A stretch of DNA of 64,000 bases, from NCBI RefSeq assembly GCF_000001735.4, contig NC_003076.8, positions 15,317,835-15,381,834 on the forward strand, given 5' to 3'. Under the pieces are notes generated by a model. The model worked only from the letters and a program-made list of their open reading frames with translations, was not told the origin of the DNA and did no database searches. Shown here piece by piece: positions 22,559-33,426 of the stretch (positions within the stretch are counted from its first letter, which is position 1; each line of letters starts with the position of its first letter). This DNA comes from Arabidopsis thaliana (lineage: Eukaryota; Streptophyta; Magnoliopsida; Brassicales; Brassicaceae). The position numbers and the translations under genes were made by a program.

Positions 22559-22861
22559 TCAACTCAAACACCGGAAGATGATGAGTGTATCTATGTAAGG
22601 AAGTTGATGATGTACAACTTCAGCGATATGCGGAATCTCAGTTGCACTCATGAGGTCAACGTATTCGACATGTCTCTTCATTTGTTCACACCTCCACTGG
22701 CTCTGTGGATCGACCATTAGTAGGACGAGACCGTCATGCTCATTTTTCAAGTGTTTATCAAGTTGAAAATAAGTCTCCGAGGAATTGCAATCATCGAGAG
22801 GACAAGACCTCAGTTTAGTCATTTTGATCAAAGAATAAATTACTAAAATCACATCTTTCAT
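22559..22861 (-). CDS. small hypothetical ORF, possible gene fragment with C2H2-like pattern
   Basis: A 100-aa open frame. From its second methionine cluster it contains CPLDDC followed by HLKNEH, a C-x4-C...H-x4-H spacing reminiscent of a C2H2 zinc finger, then a His-rich stretch (IPHIAEVVHHQLP). Codon content looks more protein-like than the neighbouring AT-rich DNA. It lies between a LINE and degenerate repeats, so a captured or relict gene fragment is as likely as a live gene. I do not recognise the family. Confidence 0.3.
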   Translation of the reverse strand: MKDVILVIYSLIKMTKLRSCPLDDCNSSETYFQLDKHLKNEHDGLVLLMVDPQSQWRCEQMKRHVEYVDLMSATEIPHIAEVVHHQLPYIDTLIIFRCLS

Positions 22862-22867
22862 CTTACT

Positions 22868-23335
22868 TTAAATTTAGATATTACTGCGCCAACACTAGTC
22901 AAAATTAGATTGAAAATTGCTAAAAAAACTCATAGATTTTGCTTAGTTTAAATTTAGGGATTCTGTCGCTGCCACTAGTCAATATAAAGTTAATAAATTA
23001 CTTAGGAGTTTACAAAATTTCAATTTTGTTTTACTTTAAAGATAAATTATTCATTAATAATACTTTAACATAACTTGTTTGTTTCTTTTCTAACTGATCA
23101 CATATATATATTTTAATTTGCCTTAATTTACATATCACGGCGCCAACACTAGTAAGCTTTATCAAGTAAGAATTTACTAATGACACATAATCAACTAAAC
23201 TTAAATTTAGATATTACGGCGCCGGAATTAATCAAGATAAAAATTTGCTAAAGAAACTTTTATGTTTCTCTTAATTTGAATACTACTTATGACACATATA
23301 TTTACTTGAATTTAGATAATATGCCATATTTGGTG
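22868..23335 (+). repeat. degenerate interspersed repeats with ATTTAGATATTACGGCGCC core
   Basis: Related blocks start near 22870, 22950, 23125, 23200 and 23305 and once more near 24935. Each has TTAAATTTAGATA-TT/AT-C-GGCGCC-AACACTAGTCAA with changes, often followed by a TTGCTAAA/AAACTCAT-like tail. Spacings are about 75-175 bases, roughly multiples of 85. They look like a decayed tandem array or subterminal repeats of a mobile element. Family not identified. Confidence 0.5.
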
Positions 23336-25080
23336 GTAACTTACTAAATAAACATACATATTACTTAGCTTTATTGTAGACTAGATCATAACCCGTGCTA
23401 TACAGCACGGGCATTAATATTTTGTATAAATTAAATTGTATATTTTGTTATGTTTGCTATGTCAAAATTATTTGTTATATTTGTCAAAATTTAGTAAAAT
23501 ATATTCAAATATAATTAAATTTATTAAAACTTAATAAATTTAAAAGTTTTTTTTGTTTGGAGACGCACTATCTACATACAAAATACCCGTTTCTATTTTT
23601 TTTAGTATTTTTAGGGCCTAAAACTTTTTATCCAAACCAACCCAAACCCAACTGGACCCGACCCGAACCGAATATTTAGAATTATTCTATTAGGTAGTAA
23701 ATCATATACCCATTAATCCCAAACCCGAACTCGAATGGGTTACTCATATGCCCAGCCCTATTCTCTGATTTAATTATCTAAAAAATCCCAATAAAACATA
23801 TGTTTTGCTGACTACTTTTTATTCAAAAAAATTTACATCCTCTTCTGCCAAAATCATTTCATAAGACATCCCAAAACCCATGGAATAATGATTCCATGAA
23901 TGAAGAATCCTAATTTGAATATACCAAGAGGTTTTGAAAGGTTTTAAGTTTTTGATAGGTGTGTATGTGAGAAGGTACATCCACATCGTGATGGTAATCT
24001 GCTTATTTATAATTTTAACTTGCATTATACAGCAGGTAGGCTTATATTTTAGTTAAACTAAAAACTTTTATTGTAAAGTTGATTATAAATATATGATATT
24101 ATTTTATTTGATTTTAAATGTATAGTAAACTGCGAGTTGTATATGTTTTGTTGATATTATTTATATTGTTTAGTGTTTAAAATTATATACTTGTATTTTG
24201 ATTGTTATTTTTAGAGTTTCACCTGTAGTATATCATCTTGTATTAATATTGATTTAAACCCGTCAATTCTAGGATTTTCCAGCTTGTATTAAAAATTGAA
24301 TCACATTATACACATTAAAAAATCTAATATGTTATTAATTATTGTAGTATATATGATTATAAATTTTAAAATAATATGTATGAAATTAAATATAAATATT
24401 CAAATTATGACACAGTACTCAGTAATTTTTTTTCTTAAATCTACTTTTGACCCGTTATAGTATTTTTTCATGTATTGAACAGTTTATATTCGTTTTTAAA
24501 AATTCAAATTGTGGCATATGCGAAAAAAACTCTAATTATTTTTTTATAACGATGGTATTATTTTTCGCAAAAATAGAATCATATAAAGATGAGAGGTGAA
24601 CTATAATAATTAATAAAAAATTAATATGATAATTTAGATATCAAATCTAATTTGTTGATTTTAATTGGTTACTTTTTTGGAAATTAATAATGTATTTCGT
24701 TTTTGAGTTAAAATTAATTAAATTAGTATTTGACTTTTTAATTTTTAAAGAAATGAATTAATTTACTCTTTAAAATTTTATTTCTAATGGCATACCTATG
24801 TAATTACTTAAAAAAAAATAAGGTTATATTTAAAATGTACTTCCCAAATAATATAGTAGGATAATATGTCTTTGACACTACTCCAAAATTAAGAAACATA
24901 TTTCTAAACAATAAAATCATAAGTTTTAGTTAACTTAAATTTAGATAATGCGTCCCTACCACTAGTTATAAGATAAGCAATACAATGCTTAGGTTGACAA
25001 AGAAAATGTTATGCTTATGATTTTTCTAGACAAAAAATTGTTGGGCTTAGGTCGACCAAAGAAAAAAAAAATTGGGCTTC
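23336..25080. other. AT-rich transposon-derived spacer
   Basis: No gene. Contains the Helitron-like hairpin, a stretch at 23625-23765 rich in ACCCGACCCGAACCGA and ending ATGCCCAGCCCTA (like hAT-type transposon ends), and long AT-rich runs with scattered ACCCGTTATAG and AACCCGTCAA motifs like those in Helitron-type repeats. Confidence 0.4.
23392..23411 (+). repeat. perfect hairpin CCCGTGCT-ATAC-AGCACGGG (Helitron-like)
   Basis: Eight-base perfect stem with a four-base loop in an otherwise AT-rich region, preceded by ACTAGATCATAA. CCCGTGCT-n-AGCACGGG hairpins are typical of terminal regions of Arabidopsis Helitron/ATREP repeats. The element limits were not determined. Confidence 0.5.
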
Positions 25081-25149
25081 TTATTTTCATGTAGAACGAA
25101 AAAATAGAGGAGGGTGGTTATGGTTATTGATATTGTGAAGAAGATGAAA

Positions 25150-25780
25150 GTAATAAGACAAGTATAAGAAACACAGACGATTTTTAAGGAGATAAGGAAG
25201 AGAAGGTGTGTGAAGGGGAAAAAGGGTTTTGATGAAAGGTTCGTTGTGGATTATATAGAAACCAAATCTGAAGCATCCAAGATTTGCAAAAACATAAAAT
25301 GAAGGAGTGCGGTGGCGGATTCTCGAAGCCCATCATCGGAGCCGTGTCAGATTGTTGAGTTGTTGCTAGCTCTGGTTTTTAGGTTTAAGTGTGTTTCTGA
25401 TTTAGATAGGTTTGAAGAAGTGGTTAATTCTGTTGGAATGTTAGCTCTGTTCCAACTTACGTGAGATTTTGTCTAGCCTTAGAAGCGAGTGTAAATACGT
25501 TCACAGTGAGCAAGAGCTCCAGATGAAACCGAATAATACTTGAGATCCGATTTCTGAGCAAGGCAAGAAAGTGAAAGGATATGAAGATGTCTGAGCAAGA
25601 AGAGGGAGTGAGAGAAGACGGTGAGGTTTTGTTCACTGAGCATATGAGGGAATCAATTGATGATGAATGATGTGGTGGTAGTGGTGTTAATTTGTCGTTA
25701 AGTAAATGTTTGGATCATTTACACAGAAAAAGGCTATCATATGATCTGAATTACGTTTTAGGAGAGCCTGTTAAGTTTTG
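25150..25780 (+). pseudogene. decayed protein-coding fragment, unidentified
   Basis: Several open stretches with coding-like composition follow one another in different frames: about 25195-25302 (RRCVKGKKGFDERFVVDYIE), about 25312-25440 (EPCQIVELLLALVFRFK), 25583-25670 (MSEQEEGVREDGEVLFTEH) and about 25675-25780 (NLSLSKCLDHLHRKRLSYDL). Stops and shifts separate them. It could be a pseudogene, an exon-intron gene whose splice sites I failed to join, or gene pieces carried by a transposon. I do not recognise the protein. Confidence 0.35.
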
Positions 25781-26480
25781 ATCTTTTAGGGTTTTAGATC
25801 TAAAATTAACAGAGCTCTTTGATTTAACATTTTGGAAATTGAATCCCATGTTAATGTAGATGAAGAATCTACCCAAGTGTGTTGAAATATGTTTGTGAAT
25901 TTAAAAACTGATTTATTCATTTTTGGAGGAATATTGATAGTTGGTTTTGTTACATTTGAGAACGTAGAACAATTGTAGAGCGGCGTGTAATTGATTTTGT
26001 TAGTTTGTGTTGAACTTATTTATTTTGAGATATAACAAAGAAATGAAAGACGTCAACAACAAATTGGTCTTATAGTTCCGGTTATTTATTCTATTCTAGA
26101 ATAGATTATGTTGGCTTAAGAAGACATTTAGACTTAAGAGTTATTTCCTCTGTTAAAATATATGTCCTTCATTCTTCCAAACGATTAAGTGATTTTAAGT
26201 TTTGTTTTTGAAATGATTAAATGACTCTGAGTTTTGTTCTTCCAAATTAAATCAAAAATATTAACAACATAATCTGTTCTTAAGAAACTGATTAGCGAAT
26301 CTCAAGAAATACATATTTGTAAACAAGAAGAATTTGGAACGAGAATAATATATTTATAGGTTTCTTAACAACAAGAATTTGGAACGATAGATTGTTTGGC
26401 TACCAACAACATAAACAAAAAAACAAGCAAACGGATATAGTTCCAAAATAAATAATTTTATATGGTCAAAACTACTGTTG
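25781..26480. other. AT-rich intergenic, promoter side of the thionin-like gene
   Basis: No ORF or RNA gene recognised. Confidence 0.4.
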
Positions 26481-26481
26481 C

Positions 26482-26489
26482 TATATAAA
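26482..26489 (+). promoter_or_regulatory. candidate TATA box of the thionin-like gene
   Basis: TATATAAA-type box, part of GCTATATAAAG about 130 bases before the ATG. A second GCTATATAAAC lies at 26551-26561, about 60 bases before the ATG. Which one is used cannot be told; the distances allow either. Confidence 0.45.
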
Positions 26490-26613
26490 GCACAAAAACT
26501 ATAGAAACCCAACTCAACAATAATTATCCTGTTACTTTTTTTGTTTTTTTGCTATATAAACTAAGCAAAATTTTCATAAGTTTGAACACTCATAAACTCA
26601 TCTCTTCAAAATA

Positions 26614-26877
26614 ATGGCAACTCAAACAATAAAAAAGATATACAGTGTTTTGATGATTGTAGTTTTATTTACGATGATGGTTTCAACCAACGCGAGTACG
26701 GTGGAAGTGTGTGTTAAGCATTGTGTCCCGAACCAATGCATGAAAGTTTCTCAGAAGGCAACTCTTCCATTATGTGAGACTGCTTGCACAAAACTCTGCA
26801 ATGAAAACAAACATGAGGAATATGTCGTGCCTCGGAGTTACTGTGAGGGATTATTTTGGTTTCTATGTGATAATTGA
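26614..26877 (+). CDS. secreted thionin-like cysteine-rich peptide, single exon
   Basis: 87 aa. The N-terminus is basic (ATQTIKK), then hydrophobic (VLMIVVLFTMMVST), giving a signal peptide cleaved about residue 27. The mature ~60 residues have eight cysteines (CVKHC, NQC, LC, AC, LC, YC, LC). This matches the plant thionin-like family, small secreted peptides with presumed roles in defence or reproduction. The start is the first ATG after a TATA box and a short leader. Possibly AT5G38378 by position. The spacing is not that of classic membrane-active thionins, so activity cannot be assumed. Confidence 0.75.
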   Translation: MATQTIKKIYSVLMIVVLFTMMVSTNASTVEVCVKHCVPNQCMKVSQKATLPLCETACTKLCNENKHEEYVVPRSYCEGLFWFLCDN

Positions 26878-27825
26878 AATTTAATAAATATGCAAAGTAA
26901 TATATATGTATTTTTTATCTGTAAAAAAATAATCTATAATGTAAAAATGTACCTTTAATCAATATACTAATTTCATGTAATTATTTTATTTATACTAATC
27001 AAATTGACACATCAAAATGCTGAGAAGTTATCTAATCACCCAACTAATAAAAATCTTATAAATGCAATATTGTTCTCATCATCTCTCCACATCAATATTT
27101 AGATCGTTTTGTAATCTCTTGCTAAAACTAATCCAATCGGTTCTCTATCGAACCATTAAGTTATGAGTTTTCTCTTTACAATTTTGTATGAATGACTAGA
27201 ATGATTGTGAAAGAGGAGAGCAATCTCGAGTTATCTAAATTTTGTTTTGTCACTTGTTCATAACAATAACATTTTTGTGCTACGAATGTCAAAATTTCAG
27301 GATTTGTTAAGTATTAGAGAGGATGAATTTAATAGTTTTTTTTGTTTTTGTGTTTTATTTTTGGGTTTTTAATAGAATTTAATAGTTCATGTATTGTTTA
27401 ATACAATGTCAAAATTGTGTATATATTTAAGAAAGATATTATTTAATTAGTGTACAAATATATATTTGTAAACTTATGGTCAATGATGTAAAAATTTCAA
27501 TTAGTAATTTTGAGGCTTGTTTTTTTTTTAGATTCAAGCCACTTCTTTAGTGGGCTTATCGAAGGCCCAATACCAAATTTACGTCTCCTCTCTCTCTCTC
27601 CGATCTCAATAGATCGCTGGAGTTGAGAGAGCTTCGGGACTTCGCGTTCCTTGACGAAGAAGACGATACTTCTTCTCCTTCCATCACAGCTTCACGCAAA
27701 TCTTTCTGCAGTTACATCTTCTTAAGATTCTGAGTTCCGACTTATTTCGTGGAAGGATTTTGATATTTCAACAGTGATTTTAATTTTATACTGGAACTTA
27801 AGCATCACTTAATCTTCCGGCTAAA
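26878..27825. other. intergenic region and 5' leader of the transporter-like gene
   Basis: The 3' UTR of the thionin-like gene, AT-rich spacer, then from about 27580 a CT-rich stretch (CTCTCTCTCTCCGATCTC) typical of a plant 5' UTR, continuing to the ATG at 27826. No other gene seen. Confidence 0.45.
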
Positions 27826-30383
27826 ATGATGTCGCCGAAGCAAATCTCCGACGATCGAGGATCTTCACATTTCAGGTACCTTCATACCCAATTTTTCCAT
27901 TAAAACCTCTCTGCTATTGTGTGTGGTTTCTTCTTTTGCTAGTTTTGATTTGCGTAGAAATCAAATGAGAAAAATCAAAAATCAAGAACGAAGTTTCTTC
28001 TTCTTGCTCCAATGGAGTTTCATTGAAATTACAACAAAATGTGTTCTGTTGCTTCATTTTCCTGAAGATAATGCAGTAACATAATTAGGTAGAATCACTG
28101 ATTTGAGTCATAATTAGGTTAAGATTTTAGTTCATTGGGTTTTGATACAATACTATGTTGAAGCAGTGCTGTGAGTCCTGAAAATTGTCATTGGCTTAGA
28201 ATTGAGTAATCTGCTACCTAATTTTTTGTATTGTTGACTCTCTTTATTTGCAGGCATACACCATTCCAGATAATCCACCTTATTGGGAACTTTTTTAGGA
28301 TATGGTCAGTATATTCGATGTACCGATACTTGAATCAGACGGGAGCGCCTGTTGTTCTCTTTCTCTTCTGCTGTCTGGTGCCTTCATCAATCATCTTCTT
28401 GATAATTCAAAAGCCATGGAAAGGAAGGGCTCTTTCTAATCAACAGGTTTACTTTAGTCATATCTAATTTCTTGCATGTATATTTATGTGGATAGTTTGG
28501 ACATAAATTATATCTTGACTGTTTCAGATTGTACCTTCTCTTATCAATGGAGTCATCACGGCTCTATACTTCATCTTATGGGGAAAAGGTCTCAAGTCTT
28601 GTGGACCTCTTAGGTATTTGATTAGTTATTAAGCATTCATACTACCGTAAAATTCTCCTCTGGTCTTATCTGTATTAGGAGTTCCCGTAGATATTGGCTT
28701 TTGAAAGGTAGAGAAGTTGAAAGTTTACCTATGAGCAATTTGGTCCCAGTTTAGCAGTTTGGTTCAATACTAGACTTACAATCCTCTCCTTGTCCTTCAT
28801 TTCTGCAATCTTCGTATTTAAGCTACAGTTTCTGTCATTTGGTCAAAAAAAATATCTTCAGTGATATTTGATTATCCTTGCTTATGATTCTTTGTATATT
28901 ATTTTCAGAGCTATCTTGTCAGAGTATTCTGGTGCTGTTCTTGGAGTACTTTCTGGAGTATTATATGGACGGAGAGGCCATGTGTGGAAAAAGGTATTCA
29001 TCTTACATAGCATCTCAAGTCAATGTAACCAGTTAACTAGCACGATTTACATAGTTTTACCCATAGTGTTATTTTGTTTAGTACCCTTGGCATGCATCAG
29101 CTCACTTGTCTCACTGACCAACTATAGAGCTGTGCAATAGTATCTAGCATTTAGTGATGTTTCTTCTGGCTAGTCCATATACTTATATTGCTTGCAGTAT
29201 AATTATTGATATGAATTTTAATATGGAAATATCAAAATTTATGTTTATATATCAACAAGGATACTTATTCAAAGAGTAGGAAAATATTTCTCTCATATTT
29301 TGCAAATCATGATAGGTAGGTGGCCTCATTGCAATGCTGGTAGCTCTTTTTTTCTTGTCTCAAGGATGGGCGACATCATCTCTCTCCCCTTTTTATATCC
29401 TTTTTCGCAAGTTCCTTCTTCTTATCTCGATCTTGATCTCTATGTATATATATCTTGCTCGTTTTTAATGGTGTGGATAGTTTAACTTAACAACAAGCTA
29501 CCAACAAAAGATAGTACTGAAACCAAAGAGGAAGAAGTACAAACAGAACAAGCACTAGGTATGATGGGAATGATGATACCAGTTTTTGCTGGAATCTTAT
29601 CAGCATTAAGGCGGGTTATCGCACGCCGTGTTTCTCTAAAGGTAATGCTCTCAGATTCCTTCGATTTCTCCAGTCATTTCTTTTCTTATTTCTGCTTCCT
29701 TTGTGAACAATCAATTTTCTTGTTTTGCAGAACCAGCAGAAGAAACGACTACATGCGATAACCATTACTTCTGCAACCTGTTTCTTGTTCCCTGTGGCCA
29801 TGTGGGACCTTATCATAGTAAGTGTTGCTACTCTTTTGCAATGAGAAGGATTAATGTATCAAAGATGGTGTTTTCTCAATCACCCAAGGCCGGTTTGGTT
29901 CACTATAATAACAAAATTTCACTTCAGGGGTCATCTTCTGGGAAAACATCCGAGTTACCATTTTCTGCGTGGGCTTTCCTTAGCACCATTATTTTCGGGA
30001 TCATCCTAATATTCTACGTTGATAATATCGCAGAAGAGAGGTTTCGTAAAGCTTTACCCTTAAATCATCTTTACATTGCATTTTAACACACAAACATATG
30101 CTTTAAACGAATATGTTCTGTTTGTCGCAGATTGCATATGGTGTTTTCTTCGCCGAGGCATTTAATGGTAGCAGGTGTATGCATAATAGTCATGGAGTTA
30201 GCTTATGAGATGGATTTTTCTCTTCCCGGTTTCATCGTTTGTTGCTTAGTATTAGGGTTTGGAATATTCGAGGCAACATCTCTAGAACGGAACAAGAAAG
30301 ACTCTTCGTTGAAATCAGAAGATCCATCAAACGGAATCCTTGGTAATAATGACTTTGATACTTCTCCAATTCTTCCCATATAG
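27826..30383 (+). CDS. multi-spanning membrane protein, zinc-transporter-like, nine exons
   Basis: Exons: 27826-27875, 28254-28446, 28528-28613, 28909-28993, 29316-about 29406, about 29511-29641, 29731-29817, 29928-30040 and 30131-30383, giving about 362 aa. Hydrophobic segments occur in nearly every exon (VVLFLFCCLVPSSIIFLII; GLIAMLVALFFLSQG; ITITSATCFLFPVAMW; FLSTIIFGIILIFYV; CLVLGFGIF), so roughly nine or ten transmembrane helices and a charged cytosolic tail (SLERNKKDSSLKSED). I recall a zinc-transporter-like annotation for the gene at this position (AT5G38380), but I see no His-rich metal loop and cannot confirm the substrate. The exon 5/6 junction is uncertain: the only phase-compatible strong option I see is a GC donor (GCAAGT at 29407) spliced to 29511. 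Confidence 0.8.
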
Positions 30384-30933
30384 CTCACCAATCTTTCCCT
30401 ACACTAACGACGATGTACTGTTGAATGTACTTGTCCTTGACGATGTAAATCTGTCTGGTTTTATTCGTTTCTCAATCTTTGTACCTTCATTTTTCAGCTT
30501 TTTTTGTTTTCTTGGTGAAGCATATGCAAATATTTTGGTCTAACGTAGACAAAGATGATAACCCATGATGATGAATATACTTACGGTTATACGAAGATAA
30601 CTCTGTAGAATGATCGAATTGAAATTTCTTCGATATCAAAACATGTCACGGTTTGACAATAATACGAAGAAAACCAAACCGATCAGGACCAAGAGAATTT
30701 AAACCAAACCAAATTTCTTATGGTTTGAGTTAGCAACGTGTAGTAACCAAACCAGTCAAGCGTGAAACGCTTCGTTTCCTTCTCTTTTGGTCTCTGTCAA
30801 TTTTGATGTTTCGCCGAGAAAAAAAAAAAACAATTATTGATGTTTCAGCTTCTTCTCCGATGCATTTGCTTGCCTTCGTTGAAGCTCTTTCACGTTGGTC
30901 GTAGTAGTGTTGTTGTAGTTAAGACTTAAGAAG
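30384..30933. other. 3' region of the transporter gene and spacer
   Basis: 3' UTR to about 30600, then AT-rich spacer with AACCAAACC-type motifs and the start of F-box-related leader sequence (TTTCAGCTTCTTCTCCGATGC near 30845, also seen before other F-box copies). No independent gene. Confidence 0.45.
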
Positions 30934-31038
30934 ATGGATCTCTCTTTGACATCAATGACTCTTGTCTTTCTACATCCCGAAGAGGGTAAATGCATTGAAT
31001 TCTGGAGAACTTCGTCAACAGAGTATTTGCTTTCCTAG
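30934..31038 (+). pseudogene. collapsed F-box gene remnant (34 codons)
   Basis: The ATG-GATCTC start of the F-box family is joined directly to the segment encoding FLHPEEGK, which in intact paralogues lies about 50 residues further on (55415-55430 region). The F-box itself is deleted, and the frame ends at TAG 31036-31038. The flanks before and after resemble F-box leader and 3' sequence. Confidence 0.6.
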
Positions 31039-31099
31039 GTGTTGATTTAGATTGCATGAATCGTTGGATATGAAATATTGAAATGTAACGCGCAGCAGC

Positions 31100-31845
31100 G
31101 TTGGTGTTTCTTAAAACTCTAGTAGTTTACTCAGTTTGGTTTTCTAGTGTTAAGTTTCAGGTGCTACTTTCTGGTTGATGAGGTAAATGATGAAATCAAT
31201 TCTTTGAACTCTTTCTTGTGTTTGTAGGAGATGGATATATACACTAAAGAGAATAATTTATAGACCTCAAAGTCTCTGGAATGTTTAACGTTGTAGCAAC
31301 AAGTTTCATAGTTTTGATATTTAACAAGTGGACTAGTGCACACTAATGAGTCTCAGTGTTTCTTCAGAAGCTAAAGTTTTAGTTACATATTTTGCTCTTC
31401 TTTGGTCAACTTTTGCTTTCCTTCTCTGAGTTCTCTTCTCTTTAAGCAATACTTGTAAATTTTTGCCTAAATCTGTTTAATCCCAAATATCAAGCCGTTC
31501 CGGTTTATCGAAACTAAACCGGTGATTTTATAGAACAGGAAGAAACAAAACCCTATACAGTATTTTGTTTGCTTGCTGGTAGAGCCATCGAATTCAAGGG
31601 ACTAAGTAAATCCCAACTCTCTTTTTCACTGAAACCCCTAAATATTAGGTCTTGGATAAAGCTTTTGTAACAAGGTAGGTTTCGAGGTTTTACTGATTAT
31701 TTTTTTGGGGGTTCCTTAGTCCATAAGATTCCTATTTGCGTTGTGAACTCCAAGTTTCCCTCTATGCAAAGTTCATAAGATTCCTGTTTTACCAATTTAA
31801 CGTGTTTCATTTGCACTTGCTTGGATTTTACATGAATTGAAACTT
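31100..31845 (+). repeat. duplicated F-box flanking sequence without a gene body
   Basis: Blocks match 47590-47890 (TTTGGTTTTCTAGTG, TCAAAGTCTCTGGAATGTTTA, TTAGTGCACACT) and 48310-48545 (AATCCCAACTCTCTTTTTCACT, AACAAGGTAGGTTTCGAGG, TTGCACTTGCTTGGATTTTACATGAA). These are the 3' and 5' flanks of F-box genes. The match stops at about 31845 where a coding region should follow, so a gene copy was lost or interrupted here. Confidence 0.6.
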
Positions 31846-31975
31846 TAAAACTAATTGAATTTTTGTCGCCCGCGGTTGTTGGCGGACCGGACCACCGCAG
31901 AGTGAACAGAAGCAAGGTCCGTCGCGAAGTGCCCGTTTGGTCGCGGGCTCGCCTGTCTGCCACCCCTATTCATCT
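31846..31975 (-). repeat. GC-rich hAT-like transposon end fragment
   Basis: An abruptly GC-rich 110-base block in AT-rich DNA. Read on the - strand it begins AGGGGTGGCAGACAGGCGAG, like AGGGGTGGCAAAC-type ends of plant hAT elements. Only one end seen. Confidence 0.3.
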
Positions 31976-33158
31976 CTATTACTTTTATATTTAGACTTTA
32001 CAGAATCAATTATTTTGGAATTTCTTTATATTTCCATATTTTTTCTTATAATTTTGTAGACTATAAATTAATTAATATTAATTACTACTAATTCAAGTTT
32101 TCGAAAAATAGACTACTTTTTTATCAGAATAATCAGAAGAAATTTAAATTAATATTTTGAGAAGATTTTGTTTCCATATAAATGTATATAATTATATTTA
32201 AAATAAGTAATTTAACAAAAACATGTAGAGTATATGTAAGAAATAACCATTGACTTGAAAAGAATACACAAAATAACCTTGGACCAAATAGTATTTGTCG
32301 GCTACAGAAATTTTGGTAATATTTAGTCTATTTTAGCCTTTCTCTTTCTTATTCCTTCTTTTGTTTTTTTTCCATGTTCTTTACGAGACTTTAGTCATAG
32401 AGTTCTCTTTCTCTCTTCATTTTTAACACAATTCATCTTCTTCAGATTCACCATGTCATTTTCTTTTTCTATTTCTCTCTTCCTCTCCTAAAATAATCTT
32501 CACCACCTTTCATAAAATATATCATCATATCTTTTTATTTTGTTCACCCACATGTTCTCTCTTTCTTTTTCCATAGAAATCTCTCTATCTCTCATTCTTT
32601 ATTTTATTTTTTACCTGAATTCTCCGTCAATGTCGTTGTGATATAAGAGATTAGATTTGATTTTAAAACAAATGTCTGATTTTAAAATGCATGTATTTTA
32701 AGAACAAAACATGTTATTAACACTGATATATTAATATTTGTCATGCTATCCCACAAAAACTCATGAAATAAATAAATATTTGTCATGTTATCCAATAAAA
32801 ACCCATGTAATATTGTAACAATTCTATATGTTTTTTTAAACTTCGCGATCGATAAGAGAATTGTATGCTTTTTATAAATATTTTGTGCTATTTCAGAAAA
32901 ACACATTATTTCAGAGAAACATATATATCGTTTTGTATGTATTTTAAAGAATTGCATGCTTTTTTGTAAATATATCATGTTATTTTAGACAAATATATAA
33001 AAACTTTATAACTACAACCACCGATATTTTTGTAAAAACAAGAAAATCTAAAGATATTTTAGTATTTTATCCACCATAGAAAATGTTATTTACCTAAGTT
33101 TCCTGACACAAGGCTATTGTCTCAATTCTTTTCAATTCCATGGTTACTCTCTAATATT
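31976..33158. other. AT-rich spacer left of the Athila element
   Basis: No gene. Contains CT-rich runs at 32340-32600 and AT-rich repeats of a TTTGTCATGTTATCCAATAAAAACCCATG type at 32730-32810 (two or three imperfect copies). Confidence 0.4.
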
Positions 33159-33395
33159 ACCTTTAGAATGGTTTTCCCTACCCTTAACCTTAAAACCTTT
33201 CTTTCAAGCCTATGTACTATTTGTGAGTGAGGCCTCTTGTATGAAAATGCTATAGATTTTGAAATCTTCAAAGTATTGAGAACGACAAGGTTTTAGCTCT
33301 TGTTTTTAGCTAGCTTTTGGAACATCTTTGGACTAGCTACTAGGTTGGGAATGAAAGATTTAAGTGGTTAGATTGAATACTTGGGATTGGGTTTG

Positions 33396-33426
<31 letters not shown>

